Below are positions 19,679 through 29,346 of a stretch of 64,000 nt of DNA, in pieces. The notes below the pieces were generated by a model, which did not search any database, was not told the DNA's origin, and saw nothing but the letters and a program-made list of their open reading frames with translations. This DNA is from Gloeocapsopsis crepidinum LEGE 06123 (GTDB taxonomy: Bacteria; Cyanobacteriota; Cyanobacteriia; Cyanobacteriales; Chroococcidiopsidaceae). The position numbers and the translations under genes were made by a program. The stretch is from NCBI RefSeq assembly GCF_015207655.1, contig NZ_JADEWN010000008.1, forward strand, positions 61,171 to 125,170. The letters are read 5' to 3'. The number at the start of each line of letters is the position of its first letter. Position 1 is the first letter of the stretch.

Positions 19679-20980
19679 ATGATTAATAACTTAATAGAAG
19701 CTGAAAAATCAGCTAAAAGATCGCTCCGAATTGCAATGTTTACGGCATCCTATGCACCATTCTTAGGTGGAATCTCCATTGGAGTACACGATCGAGTTCG
19801 GTGGTTGTTGCAGCAAGGGCACGAAGTCTTTCTATTGCACCCTGAATTCAACCACCAGTACCCTAAAGCAGTTCGTAGTTGTCCTATACCAGGGATCGGC
19901 GAACTCCAGTCTTTTCCTAACTTTTCTTCTTATGCTTACCCAACCAAGCCGTTAATATTTTACAAATCTGCTCCTGAACCACTACACTACCGACACTGGA
20001 GCGATACCAAGTTATTAGAAAACTTTCAACCTGATATCGTGCTAGTTTCAGAACCGGCACAAATGAGAGGATTTTGCTCGCTTTTCTTAGGAGGTTATGG
20101 CCGTCCTATTGGTACTGAATATGGCAAGCGAACAGGTACTCCAACCATATCACTCTTCCATACTGACTGGCTTGCTTATAGCCAGTATTACATGGGAATT
20201 AGCGACTGGAGCCTTAAACTTCTTAGCCCCATTATTTCTCGCTTGATCAAGCAGTTTACTCAAGCCTACGATGTCAATTATTTTTCTTCGTGGGAACAGC
20301 TTGCTAAGTACAAGACGATGAAGGCACAATTCTGTGATTATCTACCTTATCTAGGCATTGATTGTCAAAAATTCCATCCTCAAAACATCTGTTATGACCC
20401 AATTCCCGCAGATAACCGACCAACTCTGCTCTTTGTTGGTCGCATTGCCCCAGAAAAAAATGTGACTCAGCTTTTGGATGCATTGCCGCTCATCGCAACC
20501 AAAATCCCTAATGTTCACTTAGTTATAGTTGGTAGCGGTCCCCAAGAACAGGAAATTCGTCGTCGTGCCGCTGATATTGGCTCCAGTGTTACGATATGGG
20601 GTGAATCGACCGGAACTGAAATTCTTGGCTGGTTTGCCCGCGCAGATGTATTAGTGAATCCCTCTGTAACTGAGAACTTCTGTAGAACAAACATGGAAGC
20701 TCTTGCCTCTGGAACCCCAGTAGTGACAGCCTGTGCTGGCGGAAACGTAGAGCAGGTAGTGCCAGAAGTCAACGGTTTCTTGAGCAATCCCAACGATCCC
20801 ATAGATCTTGCCGAAAAGGTGGTAACACTGATTCAAGATCCCACTTTGAAAGCAAAAATAACTGAACAGGCTCGCCCTTCAATCCTTAAATTTGACTGGT
20901 CAACACGTATGAAGCAGTTTGAAGCTAAACTTTACCAACTGGTTGAAGCCGCAAAAAAACCTGAGTTTATCCTTAAATAA
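19679..20980 (+). CDS. Glycosyltransferase family 4 (GT-B)
   Basis: About 433 residues. The N-terminal domain opens with FTASYAPFLGGISIGVHDRV, the glycine-rich GT4 start. The C-terminal Rossmann domain has FVGRIAPEKN, VIVGSGPQ and the nucleotide-sugar motif (E)x7E in NPSVTENFCRTNMEALASGTP. It is of the broad SqdX/phosphatidylinositol-mannosyltransferase-like type; the sugar donor cannot be read from sequence. ATG at 19679 gives the usual GT4 N terminus; the frame extends to a TTG at 19646 that lies inside the ADH remnant. A second glycosyltransferase in the cluster suggests a disaccharide head group or a sugar different from that of the GT2 enzyme. Confidence 0.85.
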   Translation: MINNLIEAEKSAKRSLRIAMFTASYAPFLGGISIGVHDRVRWLLQQGHEVFLLHPEFNHQYPKAVRSCPIPGIGELQSFPNFSSYAYPTKPLIFYKSAPEPLHYRHWSDTKLLENFQPDIVLVSEPAQMRGFCSLFLGGYGRPIGTEYGKRTGTPTISLFHTDWLAYSQYYMGISDWSLKLLSPIISRLIKQFTQAYDVNYFSSWEQLAKYKTMKAQFCDYLPYLGIDCQKFHPQNICYDPIPADNRPTLLFVGRIAPEKNVTQLLDALPLIATKIPNVHLVIVGSGPQEQEIRRRAADIGSSVTIWGESTGTEILGWFARADVLVNPSVTENFCRTNMEALASGTPVVTACAGGNVEQVVPEVNGFLSNPNDPIDLAEKVVTLIQDPTLKAKITEQARPSILKFDWSTRMKQFEAKLYQLVEAAKKPEFILK

Positions 20981-21052
20981 TACTGCTATTAGTTTGAGCA
21001 GAGAGCGAACTCCCAAAAAAGCGATCGCACTTAATTTACTTCTGAGAAAAAA

Positions 21053-21913
21053 GTGATAAATAAAGAAAAAATTAGTTTGGGAGCTACTCAAGAAACCCTC
21101 TTGATTACTTTATGGGCACGCGCTGTTGAAGCAAGTCAGCCTGAACCGATTTTGTTCGACCCTAAAGCTGCCGATATACTTGCTCAAATAGACTACGATT
21201 TCGAGCAGTTTTCTAAGGCGAAAAGCTCTCAGATGATAGTCTGCCTTCGGAGTCAAACGATCGATCAATGGGTCAAAGCCTTTCTCAACAACAATCCTGC
21301 AGGAACAGTGGTTGAAATTGGTGCAGGTTTAAATACGAGATTTGAACGGCTTGATAACGGTACGCTTAACTGGTTCGATCTCGATCTACCTGATGCAATA
21401 GCAGTGCGAAGATTATATTTGGAGGAAAGCGATCGCCGCCACTTCCTGAGTAAGTCAGCTTTGGAACCCGACTGGATAGATGCAGTCAAAGCCACAACTT
21501 CCAATCCACCATTATTCATTGCCGAGGGCGTACTAGTTTACTTTTCTGAAGAACAGGTAAAGATGCTACTGACGATGCTAGCCGATAACTTTCCTGGTGG
21601 ATTCCTCGCTTTCGATGCTACATCGTGGTTAGCAGTCCGATATCGCCGGAGATTTGATGCTATAAAGCACACCTGTGCTAAGTTTCAGTGGGGAATTGAG
21701 AATATTAAAGAGATAGAAGCTTGGGATTTACGATACAAAATCGAAGCATCTCTCTACTTATCAGACTTTCTCCCATACTTGAGACGATTTTCTTGGGGCG
21801 ATCGCCTACTATTTGCGCTGATGCCACAACTGCTACAAATGTACGGCATTCATTTAGTCCGGCTGGGAGGTAGTCCATCAGCTAATGTGCTAAGTATTAC
21901 CGACCAAAGTTAG
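21053..21913 (+). CDS. SAM-dependent methyltransferase, LCM/PPM1 family
   Basis: 286 residues, GTG start. Class I methyltransferase of the leucine-carboxyl-methyltransferase-like family: N-terminal ATQETLLITLWARAVEAS, SAM-binding VVEIGAGLNTRFERL, an acidic loop WFDLDLPD, and IAEGVLVYF. Bacterial members often O-methylate polyketides, sugars or carboxylates in secondary metabolism. Here it may cap a hydroxyl on the lipid or its sugar; that is inferred from location. It lies 72 bases after the GT4 gene on the same strand and, with it, between the two copies of the ADH 3' end. Confidence 0.82.
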   Translation: MINKEKISLGATQETLLITLWARAVEASQPEPILFDPKAADILAQIDYDFEQFSKAKSSQMIVCLRSQTIDQWVKAFLNNNPAGTVVEIGAGLNTRFERLDNGTLNWFDLDLPDAIAVRRLYLEESDRRHFLSKSALEPDWIDAVKATTSNPPLFIAEGVLVYFSEEQVKMLLTMLADNFPGGFLAFDATSWLAVRYRRRFDAIKHTCAKFQWGIENIKEIEAWDLRYKIEASLYLSDFLPYLRRFSWGDRLLFALMPQLLQMYGIHLVRLGGSPSANVLSITDQS

Positions 21914-21986
21914 AAGGCGTCTTACTCGTTGTCACTAAGCCTAATATTCTTCAAGGTTCTCAAGCTAAAGCTTCTTGGTATTTGAA

Positions 21987-23018
21987 CTAGTTTGTAGGCA
22001 TTATTGCAACCTTAATCACTTGACGTGCTTTCATATCCTGAAAGACTTGCTCTAAATCTTGTAATGGGCGCTGTTCGCTAATCAGCAACTCAAACGGAAT
22101 CATGCGACTTGCTAGTAATGATAAAGCAGCACGCACGTATTTCGGAGTATTATGAAAAACACCTTTTAAAGTAAGTTCGCTGTAATGCAGTTGTTCAGTA
22201 TTGACTGTAATTGTGGTATCTCTGGGACAACCACCAAACAAATTTACAGTACCACCAGGGCGCGCACACGCGATCGCACTTTCCCAAACTCTAGGTATTC
22301 CCGTTGCTTCAATCACTACATCTGCACCCCATCCTGCGGTGTGTTCTTTAACGACAGATGGCGTATCTTCAATTTGGCGATAATCAAAAGTTTTCGCTGC
22401 ACCCAACTTTTGCCCAATTTGCAACCGCTGCTGATTTCCCCCAAACAACAAGACACGATTTCCTCGTTGGGCTAATACCCCAACAAACATTAGCCCTATT
22501 GCCCCATCTCCTAAGACAACCACAGTATTGTGCTGTGACACATCAGAACGCTCAATCCCATGCAATACGCAAGCTAGAGGTTCAGTCATTGCGGCTAATT
22601 CGTAGCTTAATTCAGCTGGAACAGGCAACATATTTCGTTGTACAATCGCCGCTGGAATTTTGAGATACTCTGCAAATGTCCCGTTGTTCCACGTTAGATC
22701 TGGACAAAGCGAATACTCTTCACGTTGACAAAAAAAGCATTTCATGCAGGGAGCTGAGTTATTTGCAACGACGCGATCGCCTACTTGCCAATTTTCTACA
22801 CCATCCCCCACAGCCACAATCCGCCCAGATGCTTCATGCCCAAACAATGTTGGTAGCTGGAGCATTTTAGCGTGATTTCCGCGACGCCAAACTTTTAAAT
22901 CCGTTCCGCAAGTTGTTGCTACGGCTACCTGAATAACTACTTCACCTGCTGCTGGCGTGGGTTCAGCAACTTGTTCTAGACGTAAATCTTCTTGACCATA
23001 GAGTAATGCTGCTAGCAT
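21987..23018 (-). CDS. Zinc-dependent medium-chain alcohol dehydrogenase
   Basis: 343 residues. Catalytic zinc ligands in TCGTDLKVW and GHEASG; structural zinc cysteines spaced CMKCFFCQREEYSLC; NAD(P) loop VVLGDGAIGLMFVG. Sorbitol/threonine-dehydrogenase-like MDR enzyme that interconverts an alcohol and a ketone or aldehyde. It faces the lipid cluster tail to tail and may act on the sugar or the alcohol, or be unrelated. Its 3' end is duplicated at about 19.6 kb. Confidence 0.88.
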   Translation of the reverse strand: MLAALLYGQEDLRLEQVAEPTPAAGEVVIQVAVATTCGTDLKVWRRGNHAKMLQLPTLFGHEASGRIVAVGDGVENWQVGDRVVANNSAPCMKCFFCQREEYSLCPDLTWNNGTFAEYLKIPAAIVQRNMLPVPAELSYELAAMTEPLACVLHGIERSDVSQHNTVVVLGDGAIGLMFVGVLAQRGNRVLLFGGNQQRLQIGQKLGAAKTFDYRQIEDTPSVVKEHTAGWGADVVIEATGIPRVWESAIACARPGGTVNLFGGCPRDTTITVNTEQLHYSELTLKGVFHNTPKYVRAALSLLASRMIPFELLISEQRPLQDLEQVFQDMKARQVIKVAIMPTN

Positions 23019-23061
23019 TAACTATTTGTATCTATCTTTCTACCCAATTCTACCAGGCACA

Positions 23062-23256
23062 CTACGCCTCAATGCCAGATTTGACAACTTGTTTAGGCTG
23101 CGATCGCTGTACGGCAACTTCTGACACTGGTAACTTACTCACAGCCAGTATTGGCACTTCTTGCCAGCATGACGTACAAAACCAGTACATTCCTCCCTGA
23201 CGAGCGTGGCGCAGTAAAGGATTACCGCAGCAAGGACAGTTATTATTGGTATTCAT
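23062..23256 (-). CDS. Small zinc-ribbon protein
   Basis: 64 residues starting MNTNNNCPCCGNPLLRHARQ. Two cysteine pairs (CPCC and CTSC) about 20 residues apart suggest one zinc ribbon. Similar short cyanobacterial proteins are annotated only as hypothetical. The frame runs further upstream but the ATG at 23256 directly precedes the conserved-looking part. It lies 43 bases upstream of the ADH gene on the same strand and could share its transcript. Function unknown. Confidence 0.65.
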   Translation of the reverse strand: MNTNNNCPCCGNPLLRHARQGGMYWFCTSCWQEVPILAVSKLPVSEVAVQRSQPKQVVKSGIEA

Positions 23257-24455
23257 AGCACTATTATCCCTATATTTAAAGCTGCTGATTGATTTTGCAA
23301 TTAAGCCATAAAACTTGGCTTTTATTTTCAAGCTAGCTAGTCTCTCTAGCGAACGTATCAAAAAAATTTCTTTCTTTTAATTGAGGAGTTAAAATCCAAT
23401 GTGCTGCTTGCTGTTTTTTCATACCTCTCCTCTGCAAAGGTAGCAGAGCAAACGGTTTTTGTAACTAAGATTGATAAATTCACCTTAAGTAACTGACTAA
23501 TCTGTTAATATCTTTATCTCTTTGATTTGTAAATTCCAAAGTTTAAGCAGTAACAGCATTAGTATAAGTCTCTTTGCGGTATGATTCCACAATAAGGCTG
23601 ATTATGGAATGTTCCCATCTATCCTAAGAATTATTCTTTGTGTAGCATCTATTACCGCGATCCCCATCACTAATAGCACTATTTAATATTGATTTTGCCT
23701 GCTCAAGAAAACTACAAATATTTTCTAAATATTTAGACTAAATAAACAAAAATATTGAAATTAAAGTTTTCTTTGTTCACTTATTAGCTCATGAAAAACT
23801 ATTTTTTTCTTCGTTTAAATTACTAAGATACTTACGTTTTTTAATAAACAAGCGCGCTATTTCTTTAAGCAAAAAAAACATCTACTTAAATGAAATTTGA
23901 AGGAAACTTTAGCTTAGACAAGTATATGTAGTGCTTAAATTAACTCTTATCTGTTGTATTTAAAGCAAATCCAAAGCTAAATACTTATTTTCTTTCCTAT
24001 GACGCTGCGATCGCCCTCAAGCCCACCCTAACGGCTGTTAGCAGACGAACGTAACTAACGCTTGCCTCTCTTCCCATACACCTTCTTAGTTGAGTACTCT
24101 AAAGCTCATAAGTAAAATTACATTTTTTATTATTTGTTTACATTTGCTTATTACTGCTTCACATACTCAGTTTTACTTGTTTCAATAGCTCTGAAAAATC
24201 TATTAATCTTGACTGAAAGTTTATCTTTACAAATTCTTTTTAAAACTACACTCAATGATGTTAATTAAGTAAAGGTGCTTGACCATTTACAAAATTTTGC
24301 AGCAGCACTGACACTATTTCTTTATCAACCAAATTTCGCAAAACTTAACGATTTTACTAGCCAATGGCTAAAGATAGTGGGGTCATGGTACCACCACCCT
24401 AAACCAGTATCCAACCTAGATGTAATTTCTAGTTTAGCTTCAAAATGGTATCTTT
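23257..24455. other. 1.2 kb AT-rich stretch without a supported gene
   Basis: Mostly A+T with many stop codons in all frames. One short less AT-rich island near 24001-24085 has a HIP1-like GCGATCGC and an imperfect palindromic region (CTAACGGCTGTTAGCAG). A 63-codon frame at 24275-24466 overlaps the next gene start but resembles nothing I know. It separates the lipid cluster from the next block. Confidence 0.6.
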
Positions 24456-25523
24456 ATGAAATCTAATATTGAAAATCAGCATCAGCCTCCTGCCCTAGAA
24501 ATCAGTACATCGCGGCAATTCATATCTTGGTTATCTGAACAAAATATCAGCCTTGCTTTTACAACTTATCAAACAGGAAAGTTATTTTTAATTGGCATAG
24601 CAAGCGATCGCCGTTTATCAGTATTTGAACGAACCTTTGAGCGCTGCATGGGATTGTGGGCAAGTCCCGATCGCCTGTACACGAGTTCTTTGTATCAAAT
24701 TTGGCGCTTTGAAAATGCCCTAGAATCAGGTCAATTGCACAACGGTGGCTACGATCGCCTTTACGTTCCCCAAGTTGGATACACTACAGGCGACATTGAT
24801 ATTCATGACATCAACGTTGATAGTCAAGGTCGAGTAATTTTTGTTAACACCTTATTTAGCTGCTTAGCAACAATTAGCGATCGCTACAGTTTCATTCCCC
24901 TATGGCAACCACCCTTTATTTCTCGACTCGCTGCTGAAGATCGATGCCACCTCAATGGGTTAGCAATGGAAAATGGTCAACCCCGCTATGTTACTGCCGT
25001 GAGTCAAAGCGATGTGAGCGATGGTTGGCGCGATCGCCGTCATAATGGCGGTTGTGTCATTGATGTTGCAAGTAACGAAATTGTCCTTTCCGGTCTTTCC
25101 ATGCCTCACTCGCCGAGAGTTTATCGCGATCAACTATGGTTACTCAATTCTGGTACTGGCTATTTCGGCACAGTTGACGTCAATTCTAGTAAGTTTAATG
25201 CCATTACTTTTTGTCCTGGTTACTTGCGCGGACTCGCATTATGGGGAGATTACGCCGTTGTTGGTTTATCTAAAATGCGAGGCAACAAAACCTTTTCAGG
25301 ACTACCCCTAGACGAAAACCTTGCAGCCAAAGATGTCGAACCGCGCTGTGGTTTACAAATCATTGACCTGCGTAGTGGTGATATTGTTCACTGGTTACGC
25401 ATCGAAGGCATGGTAGAAGAACTGTACGACGTTGCTGTTATTCCCCAAGTCCGCCAACCTATGGCATTAGGCTTTAAATCAGACGAAATCCGCCGTACAG
25501 TGACTATCGGTTCTTTGCAGTAA
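24456..25523 (+). CDS. TIGR03032-type protein
   Basis: 355 residues, resembling the TIGR03032 family: beta-propeller-like repeats rich in Gly/Asp/Trp, with DIDIHDINVDSQGRVIFVNT, RCHLNGLAMENGQPRYVTAV and HSPRVYRDQLWLLNSGTG visible. No signal peptide, no membrane segment. Members occur in cyanobacteria and proteobacteria and have no established reaction. It stands alone, 970 bases from the next minus-strand coding start. Confidence 0.75.
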   Translation: MKSNIENQHQPPALEISTSRQFISWLSEQNISLAFTTYQTGKLFLIGIASDRRLSVFERTFERCMGLWASPDRLYTSSLYQIWRFENALESGQLHNGGYDRLYVPQVGYTTGDIDIHDINVDSQGRVIFVNTLFSCLATISDRYSFIPLWQPPFISRLAAEDRCHLNGLAMENGQPRYVTAVSQSDVSDGWRDRRHNGGCVIDVASNEIVLSGLSMPHSPRVYRDQLWLLNSGTGYFGTVDVNSSKFNAITFCPGYLRGLALWGDYAVVGLSKMRGNKTFSGLPLDENLAAKDVEPRCGLQIIDLRSGDIVHWLRIEGMVEELYDVAVIPQVRQPMALGFKSDEIRRTVTIGSLQ

Positions 25524-25540
25524 ATGAGTGGCGCTTTGGC

Positions 25541-25722
25541 TAGTGGTTAGTTATACCGTGATTGAAAGTTGCTACACGATTAAGCAAGGGGTAGGGGTGC
25601 AGAGGAGACAGGGAGACAGGGAGTTATAAGTATTGAGTGTGGAGTGTTGAATTAAGAGAGTCTTGAAGTGTTAAGTTAAGAAAATTCTTCTAATTTAAAA
25701 CTCACGCACTAGCCACTAACCA
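25541..25722. repeat. Heptamer-based dispersed repeat, copy C, with inverted flanks
   Basis: Between convergent genes. The core has GAGTGTGGAGTGTTGA and AAGTGTTAAGTTAAGAAAATTC followed by TTTAAAACTCACG. The outer flanks are inverted versions of each other: GGCTAGTGGTTAGT near 25543 and its complement within ACTAGCCACTAACCACTAAC near 25710, so the region could fold into a long hairpin and may act as a bidirectional terminator. Confidence 0.65.
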
Positions 25723-27471
25723 CTAACTCCTAGCCAAAAGCCACCAGCCAGTAGCGACAATATTTTCACCTCTTAAAACTCTCCTGACTGCCATCAACCA
25801 GCGATTCGTTTTTGTTTTTGCCCCCACCCAGGGATCGAGTGTTGTTGGAAGTTCGGTATTCAATCGTAAAGGAAGTTGTGCGGTAGAGAGAGACTGTGCA
25901 TAAGCTGGTGTGAGAAAAGGTGCGTAAGCCTGTGCTTCAGGTGTTAGTTGCTTAATAAAAGCGACCATTGTCCCAGAGGCGAGTTGGCGCAGAGGTATTG
26001 TTTCGTCTCCCCAACGTTCTTTAACCAACGTTCGCACACTTGCTGCACGTCCCAAATTACCAAGATCGCCAATACTCAAATGCGTACCACCGATCGCCGT
26101 AATCAGATATTTCTGACCCTGCAACTGATTAAACGGACGTAACTGATGATTCAGCACCGGAGTAACGGCATCTTCTGTACCCGCTAGCATTAATACAGGA
26201 ACTGTTACTTGTGTTAAGCCCGTTTTACCAAACAAATTACCAACCAGTGGGTTCAAAGCAACAATTTGTGCCACGCGGCGATCGCGTAAATTCAATCGTC
26301 GTTCTGGCAGATCAGCAGCAGCGCATTGTAGCCAATCAGCGGGTGCTTGTCCTAACGCCGAAATCCCCCGACACGACTGCCGAACAGCGTCTAAATCTAC
26401 CTCGCCTCCAGCCAATGCTAAAGCCGTATAACCACCCAGTGAGTGACCAATCACCGTAACTTGCTGCGTATTAAACTTGCCTTGGAACCATCCAGGTTGC
26501 TGATTGTATCTTGCCAGTGTATTCAGGACAAAAGTGACATCCTGTGGACGATGAACAAACTCTTGCGCTGGAATGATTTCATTAGGATCGTTGGCAGCAG
26601 ATACACTTCCTAAGCGTTTGACACTACTTCCAGGATGTTCCAGTGCCGCAACTGTAAAACCGTACGAAGCTAAATGCTGCGCAGTCGAGGCAAAAAATCG
26701 GCGATCCGAACCAAAGCCATGCGAGATCACAACCATCGGTCCCTGAGAATTTCCACTCGCATATAAATCTACAGGAATTGTGCGAAATCGCTGCCGATCG
26801 GTGAGAAATAGCGTCTGTTGCTGTACCGTTTGCGAACCACGAGTGGCTGGATTGAATCTTGGTAATTGAACATTACTGGTTACAGGTGCTAACTCGCGTT
26901 CCAACAATGGACCAATCGCTTGACTTTGCCAATAAGTCGGATTGAACTGCAGTGCCAAAGTCACCACCGCACTCGCATCAACTGTAATATTTTCCTCAGG
27001 ATATGCCCGTAGCAAACTGATTGCACTCAGTCCGTTAAATTGCCGTGCTGCAAGTGATACTGTTGCTTGAAGTTGATCGACCGTTGTATTGGGAAGCGCT
27101 GCACTTACAGAATCAATCACCGTTTTTCCCGTAGGCGATCGCAACACCTGTGCCACAACTTTGTCAGCAATGTTGGGGTCTACTTGAAGTTGACGATTCA
27201 AAAATTCACGTACTTGTGAATTCAAAATTGGCGTATAAAAACGTAGACTGCGCGGTACTTCCCCTGTTTTGGCAAAATGTTCCAAATCTGAAACAGCAAC
27301 TTGTTGCTCCAATGGTCCTAACCGTAGCGTGACTCGTTCTGCCGCGAAAGCAGTAGATGTCATTCCTCCCCAACCATAAGCAAGTGTAATACTGCAAACC
27401 AATCCTTGAACTGTCAATTGCCAAGATTGGCGAAACCTTCCCAACAGATGCCCTCTAAGCTCAAACTTCAT
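25723..27471 (-). CDS. Alpha/beta hydrolase with N-terminal DUF1400 domain, exported
   Basis: About 582 residues. A signal-like hydrophobic stretch (LVCSITLAYGWGGMTSTAFAAE) is followed by a DUF1400 region (about 45-170) known mainly from cyanobacteria, then a dienelactone-hydrolase-like alpha/beta hydrolase with oxyanion loop VISHGFGSDRRFF, nucleophile GHSLGGYTALAL and a late acid/His region (GTEDAVTP, GGTHLSIGD). Probably a periplasmic lipase/esterase; substrate unknown. ATG at 27471 is preferred to an upstream TTG. Confidence 0.82.
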   Translation of the reverse strand: MKFELRGHLLGRFRQSWQLTVQGLVCSITLAYGWGGMTSTAFAAERVTLRLGPLEQQVAVSDLEHFAKTGEVPRSLRFYTPILNSQVREFLNRQLQVDPNIADKVVAQVLRSPTGKTVIDSVSAALPNTTVDQLQATVSLAARQFNGLSAISLLRAYPEENITVDASAVVTLALQFNPTYWQSQAIGPLLERELAPVTSNVQLPRFNPATRGSQTVQQQTLFLTDRQRFRTIPVDLYASGNSQGPMVVISHGFGSDRRFFASTAQHLASYGFTVAALEHPGSSVKRLGSVSAANDPNEIIPAQEFVHRPQDVTFVLNTLARYNQQPGWFQGKFNTQQVTVIGHSLGGYTALALAGGEVDLDAVRQSCRGISALGQAPADWLQCAAADLPERRLNLRDRRVAQIVALNPLVGNLFGKTGLTQVTVPVLMLAGTEDAVTPVLNHQLRPFNQLQGQKYLITAIGGTHLSIGDLGNLGRAASVRTLVKERWGDETIPLRQLASGTMVAFIKQLTPEAQAYAPFLTPAYAQSLSTAQLPLRLNTELPTTLDPWVGAKTKTNRWLMAVRRVLRGENIVATGWWLLARS

Positions 27472-27828
27472 ATTCCCTGATTGCGGCAACTACCGATGTA
27501 CTTTGTTGGAACAAACTTGATTTTCAGTTCGTCCCTCGAATCATAAGTGCATACGCCTGACCTGCAATTGATTGTATTCCAGGTACTCGTTTAACATGCG
27601 ATACTTAATTACAATTGCAGGTTTTTATCATGTCTATGTTAAACAATGTTTGGTACATAATAAACCTGAATTTAACTGACTATTTCTCTATTTTAAATGT
27701 TGAAATCACTTAAGTAATCTTTATTTAAAATATGTGTTTACCCTAGCATTAACTTTCTCCAATAGTTCAAAACACCACATAAAATAGTGAGAAATAAAAT
27801 TCTCGGAGAATCATCTACAGCGGGATGT
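27472..27828. other. Divergent intergenic region
   Basis: About 357 bases between the hydrolase and the SLBB gene, which are transcribed away from each other, so promoters for both should lie here. It is AT-rich. I see no convincing operator, terminator or small gene. Confidence 0.5.
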
Positions 27829-29283
27829 ATGAAAACTAAAGTATCTAAAGCCTTAACCCAACCAGTTGCCGGTTTAGCTCTCTTAGCTATGGTTGCAACT
27901 ACTTATCCATCTCCGAGTTGGGCACAAGTCCCAGCCCCAGCAACTACAGTACAAGAGAACGTTGAGTACACACTGGGTGGTGGCGATCGCATCCGCATCA
28001 ACGTCTTTGAAGTTCCTGAATATAGCGGTGACTATCAAATTCCTCCTGGTGGCGACCTTTATTTACCCCTAATTGGTCGTGTCGTTATTAGAGGGCTAAC
28101 TCAAAATCAAGCAGCAGAGTTAATTACAACACGTTACGCTCGCTTCCTTAGACGTCCCATTGTCACAGTTAGTCTCATCGCTCCTCGCCCGATTAACGTC
28201 ATTGTTTCTGGCGAAGTTGTCAGTCCTGGCTCTTATACAGTAGGACTACAAGGCGGGGCTGGTGATAATCCTGGCGTACAGTACCCCACCATCATCAGTG
28301 CCTTAAATCTTGCCGAAGGAGTCACGCTAGCAGCAGATTTACGTCAAGTACAACTGCGCCGTCCTCAGGGTGGTAATCTACCCGTAAAAGTTTACAGCGT
28401 CGATCTCACCCAATTAGTTCGTACTGGCACTGTAGATCATGACTTGACTTTGCGTGATGGTGATGCAATTTTTATTCCCACCGCAACAAGCATCAACTTA
28501 GCCGAATTACGTCAATTCGCCTCTGCTAGTTTTGCTGTACCTGCGAATAGACCCCGCACTGTCACAGTCGTTGGTGAAGTCAACCGTCCTGGTTCTTATG
28601 TTGTAACGGGAGGCGGAGTTAGTACAGCAGCAGCAACAGATCAGGGTGGCAACCAAGGTGGTGCTAATAATAATGGACTACCCACGGTGACACGAGCAAT
28701 TCAACTTGCAGGTGGAATTACATCAGACGCTGACATCCGCAGTATCTTGATTCGCCGTCCTACCAAATCAGGAACTGAACATTCGATTAATGTTAATCTC
28801 TGGGATTTGTTGAAAACAGGTGATGTTAACCAAGACACCCTCGTGCAAGAAGGAGACACTATTGTTATTGGTACTGCAACAGATGTTAACCCAGCTGAAG
28901 CAACTGAATTAGCTGATGCTAACTTCTCGCCAGCGACAATTCCAGTCAGTGTTGTTGGAGAAGTAAAAACTCCTGGAGTGCTTAATTTGCCCCCTAATAC
29001 TCCAATGAATCAGGCTATTTTGAGTGCGGGAGGATTTAATAATGCTCGTGCTAGAAGAAATACTGTAGAGTTGGTTCGCCTGAATCCTGACGGTACTGTG
29101 ACAAGACGGAACATCGAAACAAATTTTGAACAAGGTATCAATGAGCAAACAAATCCTCGACTCCGTGCTAATGATATTGTTGTCGTCAACCGCTCTGGTA
29201 TCGCTCGAATCGGCGATACTCTAGGAACTGCTCTTGGACCTTTGGGTGGTGTAATCAACATACTGCGCTTTATCGGCTTCTAG
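27829..29283 (+). CDS. SLBB-domain polysaccharide export protein (Wza-like)
   Basis: About 484 residues. Signal peptide 1-33 (MKTKVSKALTQ...SPSWAQ). A Poly_export domain starts at YTLGGGDRIRINVFEVPEYS. At least three SLBB-type blocks follow, beginning INVIVSGEVVSPGSY, TVTVVGEVNRPGSY and VSVVGEVKTPGVL. The C terminus ends in a hydrophobic helix (LGTALGPLGGVINILRFIGF), like the outer-membrane helix of Wza. It should form an outer-membrane channel for exopolysaccharide. No Wzc kinase or Wzx/Wzy gene is next to it. ATG at 27829 gives a clean signal peptide; a GTG 14 codons upstream is possible. Confidence 0.88.
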   Translation: MKTKVSKALTQPVAGLALLAMVATTYPSPSWAQVPAPATTVQENVEYTLGGGDRIRINVFEVPEYSGDYQIPPGGDLYLPLIGRVVIRGLTQNQAAELITTRYARFLRRPIVTVSLIAPRPINVIVSGEVVSPGSYTVGLQGGAGDNPGVQYPTIISALNLAEGVTLAADLRQVQLRRPQGGNLPVKVYSVDLTQLVRTGTVDHDLTLRDGDAIFIPTATSINLAELRQFASASFAVPANRPRTVTVVGEVNRPGSYVVTGGGVSTAAATDQGGNQGGANNNGLPTVTRAIQLAGGITSDADIRSILIRRPTKSGTEHSINVNLWDLLKTGDVNQDTLVQEGDTIVIGTATDVNPAEATELADANFSPATIPVSVVGEVKTPGVLNLPPNTPMNQAILSAGGFNNARARRNTVELVRLNPDGTVTRRNIETNFEQGINEQTNPRLRANDIVVVNRSGIARIGDTLGTALGPLGGVINILRFIGF

Positions 29284-29297
29284 TGAAGCTAGAGATT

Positions 29298-29334
29298 AAG
29301 GGATGTCATACCAAATCTGTACATCCCTTTTTTT
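29298..29334 (+). terminator. Rho-independent terminator after the SLBB gene
   Basis: A perfect 9-bp stem (AAGGGATGT with ACATCCCTT) around a 14-base loop is followed by a run of seven T. It lies 15 bases after the stop codon. Confidence 0.9.
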
Positions 29335-29346
29335 GTATGAATACGA

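Noticed and set aside
24275..24466. Small 63-codon gene overlapping the next start
   Set aside because: No ribosome-binding site, no recognised motif, and AT-rich composition like the surrounding non-coding DNA.
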